Of a stretch of DNA of 64,000 bases, positions 56,424-64,000 are shown one piece after another; position 1 is the stretch's first letter; each line of letters begins with the position of its first letter. Made by a program: the position numbers and the translations under genes. The stretch comes from Betaproteobacteria bacterium. Lineage in GTDB: Bacteria; Pseudomonadota; Gammaproteobacteria; Burkholderiales; SG8-39. The stretch is taken from assembly GCA_947476535.1 (NCBI GenBank), contig CANJRC010000008.1, positions 1 through 64,000 of the forward strand, read 5' to 3'. The notes below the pieces were generated by a model. The model was not told the DNA's origin. It saw only the letters and a list, made by a program, of their open reading frames with translations, and searched no databases.

Positions 56424-58148
56424 ATGGAAAAGAAGACAATTATCGGCACGGGCGGCGAACTGCTCATGCACCAGCTGGTTGCACAGGGCGTCGAACACGC
56501 CTTCATGAACACGGGCAGCGCGGAAGCGGGCTTCTACGACGCCTTCCTCACCGTTCCCGGCGTGCAGCCGATCCTCCTGCTGGCCGAATCGCTGGTGTTG
56601 TCGGCCGCCGACGGCTATGCCAAGGCCTCCGGGCGCACGGCGTTCGTGAACGTGCATCTCGCGGCCGGCACCCGCCAAGGCTCGGGCCAACTGCAGAATG
56701 CCTGGTTCGACGGCACGCCGATGGTGGTGACCGCCGCGATGAAGGACTCGGGCTCCTTCGGCGATCACAACACGGTGGCCTCTTCAGCCGGGTTCTCACA
56801 AACAGCCGCAATCGAGGACATCACCAAGAGACGCTGGGAGGTGACGGACGCGCGCGGCATCCCGATGGCCACTCGCCGAGCCTTCAAGGAAGCGATGACC
56901 CTGCCCACCGGCCCGGTCTATCTCGCACTCTCGACCGCCGCCCTGGATGCAAAAGGGGTCGAAGGCACAATCCAGGCGGCCCGCCCGCTGGAGATGGCGC
57001 AGGTGCCGAATGGCACGACCATCGAGAAGATCCACGCTGCACTGCTCAACGCAGAGCGGCCGCTTCTGCTCGTCGGCCCGGACGTCCGGGCAGCCGGCGC
57101 ACAACGCGAACTGCTGGCGCTATCAGAAAACTACGCGCTGCCCACTGCGGTCGGGTATTTCGATTACGGCGGCTTCCCGCTGAAGCATCCCCACTACATC
57201 GGCATGATCGACGACCTTCCGGACAGGGGCTACGACGTCGTCTGCTGCATCGGCTACCGCCAGAACACCCGTGCCAACCCGGCAGACGAGAAATTTACCG
57301 ACGCCGGCACCATCATCGCCATCGGCCACGACCCGGCGATGATGGGCAACACCTTTGCGCTTGACCTCGATGTCTGGGGCAACGTGCGGCACACCCTGAC
57401 AGCACTCAATGCGCTTTGGACAGCAGAACAGGCAAAGCTGCCACACATCAACAAGCGCAAGCTGGTTCTGGCGGCACAGAGCCAGGCCCGGCTCGCGCTA
57501 CAGAGAGAGCAGGCGCTCCGGTTGGCAAAGGACAATCCGATCCACCCGGCCCTCCTCGGCGATTCGATGGCGCGCAACCTGGCGAAGAACACCCTGCTCG
57601 TCTCCGAGAATTTCCGTGCCTGCGACGATCTCCTGCCCTTTGGCTACGGAGAAAGCGACTGGCAAATGATACGGACTTATGGCGGCGGCCTTGGCCACGG
57701 CGTGGGCGCCGCAGTCGGCGCGCAACTCGGCGCGCCGGGCCGCCCGGTCGTGCTCAGCCTCGGCGACGGGGCGGTGATGTATAGCGCGTCCGGATTCTGG
57801 ACCATGGCGCGCTACGGCCTGCCCATCCTCACCATCATCTGGAACAACCTCCAGTACCAGACCGTACGCGCCAACTTCGCCGCCTGGGGCGGCAGCTTCA
57901 AGTCGCAGAACCGCTACCCGGAGACCTTCCTGGGCGATCCGGAGATCGACTTCGTGATGCTCGCCAAGGCGCAAGGCATCGAAGGCATGCTCGTGCGCGA
58001 ACCTGGGGAACTGGATGCCGCGATCCGGCGCGGCAAAGAAGCGCAGGCTGCCGGGCAGCCGTTCGTGATTGACGTCCGCATCGCCAACGTCGGGGCGGGG
58101 GCGGACCAGAACTGGCACATGCGCTACGCATTGCCGACGGCGCATTGA
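56424..58148 (+). CDS. Thiamine-pyrophosphate-dependent enzyme (acetolactate synthase/benzoylformate decarboxylase superfamily)
   Basis: GTGGELLMHQLVAQGVEHAFMNTGSAEAGFYDAFL; C-terminal TPP motif LSLGDGAVMYSASGFWTMARYGLPILTIIWNNLQYQ. Confidence 0.92.
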   Translation: MEKKTIIGTGGELLMHQLVAQGVEHAFMNTGSAEAGFYDAFLTVPGVQPILLLAESLVLSAADGYAKASGRTAFVNVHLAAGTRQGSGQLQNAWFDGTPMVVTAAMKDSGSFGDHNTVASSAGFSQTAAIEDITKRRWEVTDARGIPMATRRAFKEAMTLPTGPVYLALSTAALDAKGVEGTIQAARPLEMAQVPNGTTIEKIHAALLNAERPLLLVGPDVRAAGAQRELLALSENYALPTAVGYFDYGGFPLKHPHYIGMIDDLPDRGYDVVCCIGYRQNTRANPADEKFTDAGTIIAIGHDPAMMGNTFALDLDVWGNVRHTLTALNALWTAEQAKLPHINKRKLVLAAQSQARLALQREQALRLAKDNPIHPALLGDSMARNLAKNTLLVSENFRACDDLLPFGYGESDWQMIRTYGGGLGHGVGAAVGAQLGAPGRPVVLSLGDGAVMYSASGFWTMARYGLPILTIIWNNLQYQTVRANFAAWGGSFKSQNRYPETFLGDPEIDFVMLAKAQGIEGMLVREPGELDAAIRRGKEAQAAGQPFVIDVRIANVGAGADQNWHMRYALPTAH

Positions 58149-58191
58149 AGCTGGCGAACTTGCCGGACTGTGTTGCAGTACCGCTTCCTGG

Positions 58192-58260
58192 ATATCCGTA
58201 AACAAGTACAACGGCGTGCAGAGCCTGCAGGTGCTGATCGAGCACTGGGAGAAACGCTGA
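58192..58260 (+). pseudogene. recJ 3'-end remnant/duplicate (22 codons plus stop)
   Basis: ISVNKYNGVQSLQVLIEHWEKR* versus recJ C-terminus ISVNEYNGVQSLQLIIEHWEVP*; includes the 25-bp identical block 58205..58229. Confidence 0.88.
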
Positions 58261-58275
58261 TTTGAGCTCCCATAA

Positions 58276-58343
58276 TTACTATCATGAATCCATGCGGCAG
58301 GACATCCGTCGGATAGTAACGTGGACATTATTATCAATAATGT
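58276..58343. repeat. Two adjacent inverted repeats beside the recJ remnant
   Basis: ttactatc(58276..58283)...gatagtaa(58312..58319) and acattatt-atc-aataatgt (58325..58343). Confidence 0.8.
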
Positions 58344-58383
58344 GGCGCAGGATAAGGTGGGGACCTCAATTTTCGGGAACTTT

Positions 58384-58701
58384 TCAGATGCCCGTAATGA
58401 CCAGGTCAATCGCCGCGATGATGGCCTGACGGTGCTTGGAGAGATTTCCCACACAATCGCCAAGCACTTTTCTCGACACACCAGCCAGTTCGGGCGCGAG
58501 CAATACGAATTTGCGCCCCTCCACTTCCAGGACGGGGTTCAGCCGTTCGGCGAGCTTGCCATTGAGCACCTCGGGTTTGCACAAGGGCACGACGACCCGC
58601 GTGCTTAACATGTCGAGCAGATCCGACTGGATATCGAGCAAGTAGGGGACGCGCGACTTCGAGCCCGGGTTGGCGTTGCGGTAGACGTCGAATTGCGCCA
58701 T
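58384..58701 (-). CDS. ccdB: CcdB-family toxin
   Basis: MAQFDVYRNANPGSKSRVPYLLDIQSDLLDMLSTRVVVPL...; downstream of an antitoxin-like gene. Confidence 0.9.
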   Translation of the reverse strand: MAQFDVYRNANPGSKSRVPYLLDIQSDLLDMLSTRVVVPLCKPEVLNGKLAERLNPVLEVEGRKFVLLAPELAGVSRKVLGDCVGNLSKHRQAIIAAIDLVITGI

Positions 58702-58704
58702 GAA

Positions 58705-58953
58705 TCAGAATGTTCGCAATCCATCGCTGAACACGCCGTGCTTTTCCACATGCTCGTTGTAGGCCTCGAGGGCGGCGCGGTTTCTCTCCAGCCATTGCAC
58801 GCGTTCATGCTGGCGAATGGCGTCAACCAGGCCGGCTTCGAGCACCTGCGACAAGTTCAGCCTGAGCCGCCTCGCTTGATCGATCAGGCCACCGTCAATG
58901 CTGAGGTTGGTCGCCTTCTTGCGTTGGCGGGGAGCTTTTGCCTGGGTTTGCAT
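58705..58953 (-). CDS. ccdA: CcdA-family antitoxin
   Basis: MQTQAKAPRQRKKATNLSIDGGLIDQARRLRLNLSQVLEAGLVDAIRQHERVQWLERNRAALEAYNEHVEKHGVFSDGLRTF; internal ATG at 58953 preferred. Confidence 0.9.
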   Translation of the reverse strand: MQTQAKAPRQRKKATNLSIDGGLIDQARRLRLNLSQVLEAGLVDAIRQHERVQWLERNRAALEAYNEHVEKHGVFSDGLRTF

Positions 58954-59036
58954 CAAGCGACTCCCTACAGATGAATGCGCACAGTTTATGCGCATTTAAT
59001 CACAATGGCAACGGTCGCGCCCCCGGGCCGGAGCCA

Positions 59037-59816
59037 CTACTCCCCGGTGAACACCGGCTTGCGCTTGGCGAGAAACGCCGCGACGGCTTCTGCGTGGTCC
59101 TTGGTCGACATCAGCACCGGCTGGAAGTTCACCTCGGCTTGCAACCCCTCCTCCAGCGAGCCGCTGCCCGTGGCCAGCGAAGCCTTGATCAGCGCCATGG
59201 CAAGCGGCGGATTCTCGGTGTAGCGGCGCGCCACCTCCATTGCCACGCCCAGCGCCTGCCCGGGTTCGACCACGCGATTGGCGATACCGAGGCGCCCCGC
59301 TTCGACACCATCGATCTTGTCGCCGAGCATGGCCATTTCCGCCGCCTTGGCGGGGCTCACGCGCCGCTGCAGCGACCACAGCCCCGCGTAATCCGGGTGC
59401 AACCCGACCTTGACGAAGGCGCAACTCACCGTCGCGTTCGAGGCCATCACCACATAGTCACAGGCCATGGCCAGCGAGAGGCCGGCGCCGACGGCGAAGC
59501 CTTCGACCGCAGCGACCACGGGCTTTGGGCTTGCAATCACCAGGCGCACCAGTGCAGCCGACTTCTCGAAGCGCCGGCGGTTTTCCATTAGCGTTCCCTG
59601 ACCCAGGGTGGTGATGTCCCCGCCCGAGGAAAACACGCCGGCCGCCCCGGTGAGGACGATGGCGCGGCAGCTGGCATCGTCGTTCAGCGAGGCGAACGCA
59701 TCCCCGAGGCCAGCCTTGATCTCGGGCGACATGGCATTGCGCCGCTTCGGGTTGTTGATGGTGACGATGGCGATGGCGCCATCCCGGTTCATGAGCACTG
59801 GAGCATTCGATGTCAT
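59037..59816 (-). CDS. Enoyl-CoA hydratase/isomerase family protein
   Basis: VTINNPKRRNAMSPEIKAGLGDAF, AAGVFSSGGDI, FAVGAGLSLAMACDYVVMASNATVSCAFVKVGLHPDYAGLWSLQRRV. Confidence 0.92.
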   Translation of the reverse strand: MTSNAPVLMNRDGAIAIVTINNPKRRNAMSPEIKAGLGDAFASLNDDASCRAIVLTGAAGVFSSGGDITTLGQGTLMENRRRFEKSAALVRLVIASPKPVVAAVEGFAVGAGLSLAMACDYVVMASNATVSCAFVKVGLHPDYAGLWSLQRRVSPAKAAEMAMLGDKIDGVEAGRLGIANRVVEPGQALGVAMEVARRYTENPPLAMALIKASLATGSGSLEEGLQAEVNFQPVLMSTKDHAEAVAAFLAKRKPVFTGE

Positions 59817-59871
59817 TACGCGTAATCCCCTTTTTTCAATTCAGTTCGGCAATACCGTCCTGCGATTCGAT

Positions 59872-60615
59872 TCAATACTGATTGGGCACAATGTAGAGAG
59901 GGCCCTGCGGACGCGCGGCAGGATCGAAGGCGATCTTCAGCATATGCCCGGCCACATGCGCCGGGCTGTTGAATTTCCCGAGCGCCGCGGCGCGCCGGTT
60001 GCTCTCCGATGCCGGCATGCGCTCGACCGGCATCGAACGCACCACCGCCTGCGTGCCGCTGTCCACCATGCCCGGTGACAAGACCATCGCCACGATGCCA
60101 GCATCCTTCTCCTCCTCGGCCACTGCTTCGGTGAGCCGGTCGATCGCCGCCTTAGATGACGAATAGGCCGACATACCAGCCCGCGCCTGGCGCGCCGCAG
60201 CCGACGACAGGTTGATCAACACCGACTCGGCCTCGCGCCGAGGCTGCCCGCGCACATGGCCGATGAAGGCGCGGGAGCCATGCACCACGCCCATGAGGTT
60301 GATCTGGTGGTTGCGGGCGAACGCCTTCAGGTCGAGATCGCGCAGCATGCCGATCGGCTCGACCACGCCGGCATTGTTCACCCAAAGGTCGATGCGCCCG
60401 AAGCGCTGCGCCACCTCCTCGGCGAAGCGAATAACCGCCGCCTCGTCGGCAACGTCCACGCTGCGCGACAGCACATTCGGCCCCTCCTCGAGCACCGGCG
60501 CGCGCCGTGAACACAGGCCCACCCGCATGCCCTGCTCGACGAAATGGCGCGCCAGCCCGGCGCCGATGCCGCTGCTGGCGCCGGTAATGACGGCGACTTT
60601 CCCCTTGAGATCCAT
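59872..60615 (-). CDS. Short-chain dehydrogenase/reductase
   Basis: MDLKGKVAVITGASSGIGAGLARHFVEQGMRVGLCSRR, WVNNAGVVEP, SAYSSSKAAIDRL. Confidence 0.93.
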   Translation of the reverse strand: MDLKGKVAVITGASSGIGAGLARHFVEQGMRVGLCSRRAPVLEEGPNVLSRSVDVADEAAVIRFAEEVAQRFGRIDLWVNNAGVVEPIGMLRDLDLKAFARNHQINLMGVVHGSRAFIGHVRGQPRREAESVLINLSSAAARQARAGMSAYSSSKAAIDRLTEAVAEEEKDAGIVAMVLSPGMVDSGTQAVVRSMPVERMPASESNRRAAALGKFNSPAHVAGHMLKIAFDPAARPQGPLYIVPNQY

Positions 60616-60687
60616 TGGCCCCTCCCCTTTGGTATGAACGCAATATACTTTGGCTTTCCCCAAATCACCAACTCGCAAGGACCCGCC

Positions 60688-61152
60688 ATGACCGCGAAGA
60701 ACCTGCAGGACCTCTTGGACATAGAAGCCATTCGCAACACCGAATCTGAATACTGCGAAGCCATCGACGAATTCGACCTCGAACGCGTGATCGCGACCTT
60801 CACCGAAGACTGCGTCACCGATTACGGTGCCGCCCGCGGTGGCGCCGAAGTCGGGCACGACGCGCTGCGCCGGCGCTGGCAGGGCCAGACCGGCGGCGCG
60901 AAGCACACCCATCATCAACTCGGGCAGGTACGCGTGGCGCTGCGCGGCGACGAGGCCGACTGCGTCGCCTACGCCATTGCCGACCACGAAAAGAAGGACG
61001 CCAGCCGCATCACCTTCCGCTACCAGTACCGCGACACGCTGCGCCGCACGCCGCAGGGCTGGCGCATTTCGCATCGCCGCCTGCTCTTCACCGTCGTGGA
61101 TGGCGGGGCTGGGGATCGCGACTGGCTGGCGCGAAAGGACCCGCGCGCCTGA
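60688..61152 (+). CDS. SnoaL/NTF2-like family protein
   Basis: LLDIEAIRNTESEYCEAIDEFDLERVIATFTEDCVTDYG...THHQLGQVRVALRGDEADCVAYAIADHEK. Confidence 0.82.
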   Translation: MTAKNLQDLLDIEAIRNTESEYCEAIDEFDLERVIATFTEDCVTDYGAARGGAEVGHDALRRRWQGQTGGAKHTHHQLGQVRVALRGDEADCVAYAIADHEKKDASRITFRYQYRDTLRRTPQGWRISHRRLLFTVVDGGAGDRDWLARKDPRA

Positions 61153-61161
61153 TGCGCCGTG

Positions 61162-61195
61162 CGACGGTGCCGAGGTAAAGGACTCGGCACCGTCG
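61162..61195. terminator. Perfect 13-bp-stem hairpin downstream of 60688..61152 (no U-tract)
   Basis: cgacggtgccgag-gtaaagga-ctcggcaccgtcg. Confidence 0.55.
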
Positions 61196-61371
61196 ATATC
61201 CTGCAGTGGAGACCCATTCGCGCATCCCACTTGGTATATGATTCCCGCGCACCAGAATGTGTCGTGATCAAGGCCATTTCGCGCGGGACCGATTAACCGC
61301 TGCGTCACATCGCTGCGACCCCGAAAACGATGCTGCCATGGTTTTTTGAGCCCGCAGCCCTAGGAGATGCA

Positions 61372-62244
61372 ATGGCAGTCGGTTTCACCCTGTACAGCAA
61401 CCGCCCCGAAGAAGTGGTGCCGATCTGCCAGCAGGCCGAAGCGCTCGGGTTCGAGGGCGTGTGGGTCGGCGACCACGTGGTCGCGCCCGAAGTCATGGGC
61501 ATGGAGCACCCCTACTCCACGCGCGTACCCATGGTGCTCTCGGGCGACGAGCGCATGTACGACTCCTGGGTGACCATCGGCGCCATCATCGGCGCGACCA
61601 CGCAGCTCATGGTCTCTTCAGGCGTGTACCTGCTGCCGCTGCGCCACCCCATCCTCACGGCACGCGCCTGTCTATCAGCACACAAGATGTCCGGCGGACG
61701 GTTTCGCTTCGGCGTGGGTGTGGGTTGGCTCGCCGACGAGTTCCAGGCCCTGGGCGTGCCCTTCAAGGAGCGGGCCAGGCACTTCGAGGAAATGCTGGAC
61801 ATCCTGCCCAAGCTCTTTGCTGGCAACGGCCCGGTGGCGCACGCAGGCCCACTGTATCCGTTCCCGTCCCTGCAATTGACCAAGGAGCCGGCGCGCATCC
61901 CCTTGCTCTTCGGCGGCACCAAGCTACCGGCCATCCGACGGGCGGCAATCCGTGGCGATGGCTGGTACGGCACCACGATTCCGCTTGAAGAATGCATTGC
62001 CATCAAGCAGGAAATCGAGCGCATCCGCCTGGAACATGGCCTGGACAAGAAACCCTACGAATTCATCGGCCGCCCGGTCGGGCCCGTGACCAACGAGAAC
62101 CTCGACCGCTACCGCGCCGCAGGATTTCACAACCTGGTGCTACCGTGGGAGTCCATTCATCCCTCCGGGCAGGCCGACATGTCGGTCGGCGGCAAGCTCA
62201 AATCCATGGAGCGCGTGGCCAGGACGCTGGGCCTAAAGCCCTGA
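61372..62244 (+). CDS. LLM class oxidoreductase, likely F420-dependent type
   Basis: MAVGFTLYSNRPEEVVPICQQAEALGFEGVWVGDHVVAPEVMG...GRFRFGVGVGWLADEFQALGVPFKERARHFEEML; ATG 61372 after AGGAG; precedes FO synthase. Confidence 0.88.
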   Translation: MAVGFTLYSNRPEEVVPICQQAEALGFEGVWVGDHVVAPEVMGMEHPYSTRVPMVLSGDERMYDSWVTIGAIIGATTQLMVSSGVYLLPLRHPILTARACLSAHKMSGGRFRFGVGVGWLADEFQALGVPFKERARHFEEMLDILPKLFAGNGPVAHAGPLYPFPSLQLTKEPARIPLLFGGTKLPAIRRAAIRGDGWYGTTIPLEECIAIKQEIERIRLEHGLDKKPYEFIGRPVGPVTNENLDRYRAAGFHNLVLPWESIHPSGQADMSVGGKLKSMERVARTLGLKP

Positions 62245-62283
62245 CCCTGACCCTGACGCTGACCCCGACGCCATCGCCACCTT

Positions 62284-64000
62284 ATGGGAAAGCCTGAATT
62301 GACCAACACCGCCACGCTCAGGGCGCACTTGCTGTCCGCCCCGCTCACGCAGTTGCTTGCCGAGGCATCGGCCCTGCGCGACCAGGGGCATGGCCACATC
62401 GTCAGCTACTCGCCCAAGGTCTTCATCCCGCTGACGCGCCTGTGCCGCGATGTCTGCCACTACTGCACCTTCGCCAAGTCACCGAGCAAGCTGGAAAAGC
62501 TCTACCTCGACCCCGAAGATGTGCTGGCCATTGCCCGCGCCGGGCAGGCTGCCGGCTGCCACGAGGCGCTGTTCACGCTGGGCGACAAGCCGGAACTGCG
62601 TTGGCGCGAGGCGCGCGAATGGCTCGACGCGCATGGCTATGCGAGCACCATCGATTACCTGGCCGCCATGTGCGCGCTGGTCCTGAAGGAAACGCAGTTG
62701 CTGCCGCATGCGAACCCTGGTGTGATGAGCCGTGAGGAACTGGCGAAACTACGCAAGGTATCGGCCAGCCAGGGTCTGATGCTGGAGACTGCGTCACCAC
62801 GGCTCACCGAAAAAGGCCAGGTGCATTTCGGTTCACCGGACAAGGAACCTGCCGCTCGCCTGGAAACCATCCGGCTCGCCGGTGAACTGGCCATCCCCTA
62901 CACCAGCGGCATCCTCATCGGCATCGGCGAGACGCGCGACGAGCGGATCGACTCGCTCATCGCGCTCAAGGACCTGCACGATCGCCATGGCCACGTGCAG
63001 GAAATCATCATCCAGAACTTCCGCGCCAAGGACGACACCAAGCTCGCCGGCGCGGACGAACCGGGACTCGCGGACCTGCAGTGGACCATCGCTGCCGCGC
63101 GCATCCTCTTCGGCGCGGCGATGAACATCCAGGCGCCGCCGAACCTCAGCGCCAACGAATACCAGGAACTGATCGCCGCCGGCATCAACGACTGGGGTGG
63201 CGTGTCGCCGGTCACGGCCGACCATGTCAATCCGGAATGCGCCTGGCCCGCACTGGAGGCCCTGCGCATAGCCACCCATCGCCAGGGCAAAGTGCTGGTG
63301 CCGCGCCTGCCGGTGTATCCCGACTACCTCGAGGCCCGCTGGATGGAGCCCGCCGTCTATACGCAGGCCCTGCGCGCCAGCGACGGCGAAAGATTCGCCC
63401 GCGAGGACACCTGGGTCGTCGGCACGCCCGACACACCGCGACTGCCCGCAGCGCTGGACCCGAATCACGGGGCGGCATCGTCGGTGGCCGCAATCATTGC
63501 CCGCGCACAGGATGGCAAGCGCCTCGAACTGAAAGAAGTGGAAAGCCTGTTCCGCGCGCGCGGGCGCGATTTCGAGCGCGTGTGCGCGGCAGCCGACGCG
63601 CTTCGCCAGGCAGCCAATGGCGACACCGTGAGCTACGTGGTCAACCGCAACATCAACTACACCAATGTGTGCGGGTATCGCTGCCAGTTCTGCGCCTTCT
63701 CCAAGGGGCGCATGGCCGAGAGCCTGCGCGGCGACCCGTACGACCTGCCGGTCGAGGAAGTGGTGCGCCGCGCACAGGAGGCCTGGGCGCGCGGCGCGAC
63801 CGAAGTCTGCCTGCAGGGCGGCATCCATCCCGACTACACCGGGGAAACCTATCTGGCGATTTCCCGCGAGATCAAGGCGGCGCTGCCGGACATGCACATC
63901 CACGCCTTCTCGCCGCTGGAGGTCACCCAGGGCGCGAGCACGCTCGGCCTTGGCGTCGGCGAGTTCCTGCGCGAACTCTCGCAGGCGGGGCTTGCCACGC
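62284..64000 (+). CDS. FO synthase (CofG-CofH fusion, FbiC-like), truncated by window end; absent from ORF track
   Basis: Open frame from ATG 62284 to window end; two radical-SAM motifs: FIPLTRLCRDVCHYCTFAKSP (CofG-like) and INYTNVCGYRCQFCAFSKG (CofH-like). Confidence 0.93.
   Translation, partial: MGKPELTNTATLRAHLLSAPLTQLLAEASALRDQGHGHIVSYSPKVFIPLTRLCRDVCHYCTFAKSPSKLEKLYLDPEDVLAIARAGQAAGCHEALFTLGDKPELRWREAREWLDAHGYASTIDYLAAMCALVLKETQLLPHANPGVMSREELAKLRKVSASQGLMLETASPRLTEKGQVHFGSPDKEPAARLETIRLAGELAIPYTSGILIGIGETRDERIDSLIALKDLHDRHGHVQEIIIQNFRAKDDTKLAGADEPGLADLQWTIAAARILFGAAMNIQAPPNLSANEYQELIAAGINDWGGVSPVTADHVNPECAWPALEALRIATHRQGKVLVPRLPVYPDYLEARWMEPAVYTQALRASDGERFAREDTWVVGTPDTPRLPAALDPNHGAASSVAAIIARAQDGKRLELKEVESLFRARGRDFERVCAAADALRQAANGDTVSYVVNRNINYTNVCGYRCQFCAFSKGRMAESLRGDPYDLPVEEVVRRAQEAWARGATEVCLQGGIHPDYTGETYLAISREIKAALPDMHIHAFSPLEVTQGASTLGLGVGEFLRELSQAGLAT

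Noticed and set aside
56336-57364. 342-aa plus-strand ORF
   Set aside because: Alternate frame inside the TPP-enzyme gene, with RR/GRR-rich shadow composition.
62239-62271. ccctga-type hexamer repeat (ccctgaccctgaccctgacgctgacc)
   Set aside because: Only a few imperfect units across the stop codon of the LLM gene; likely slippage with no evident function.
62833-63903. 356-aa minus-strand ORF
   Set aside because: Antisense shadow of the FO synthase frame, which carries clear radical-SAM motifs.
1-64000. CRISPR array, tRNA/rRNA, IS element, phage or integrase genes
   Set aside because: No regular spacer-repeat pattern, tRNA-like sequence, transposase, integrase or phage structural protein could be recognised in either strand.

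Overview
GC-rich, betaproteobacterial-looking window (rpfE-like/recJ and lolCD synteny, many Bug/TctC binding proteins). The left flank (about 1-11 kb) carries an enoyl-CoA hydratase/3-hydroxyacyl-CoA dehydrogenase pair, folD, a GT41 O-GlcNAc-transferase-like protein, lolD, lolC, an rpfE-like gene and recJ. From about 11 to 58.2 kb lies a dense accessory/catabolic region: six Bug-type binding proteins, hydantoinase/oxoprolinase A and B, LLM flavin/F420 oxidoreductases, alpha-hydroxy-acid oxidases, a GMC oxidoreductase, split CoA-transferase subunits, acyl-CoA dehydrogenases, a thiolase-like/DUF35 pair, CaiB/BaiF, and a TPP enzyme. The right flank has CcdAB, beta-oxidation-type genes, an LLM oxidoreductase and a partial two-domain FO synthase (coenzyme F420). 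Two observations stand out. (1) A GrdB/PrdB-like gene at 15874..17127 (-) is interrupted by one in-frame TGA in a UPRC (normally CPxC) context. It is followed after exactly 11 nt by a perfect 6-bp stem/5-nt loop, which looks like a bacterial SECIS; this makes it a strong selenoprotein candidate that ORF callers split in two. (2) A second copy of the recJ 3' end (25 bp identical, 22-codon homology) sits at 58192..58260, so the catabolic block is bracketed by a recJ-tail duplication although no integrase is visible. All calls come from reading the sequence and ORF translations; no database search was run.
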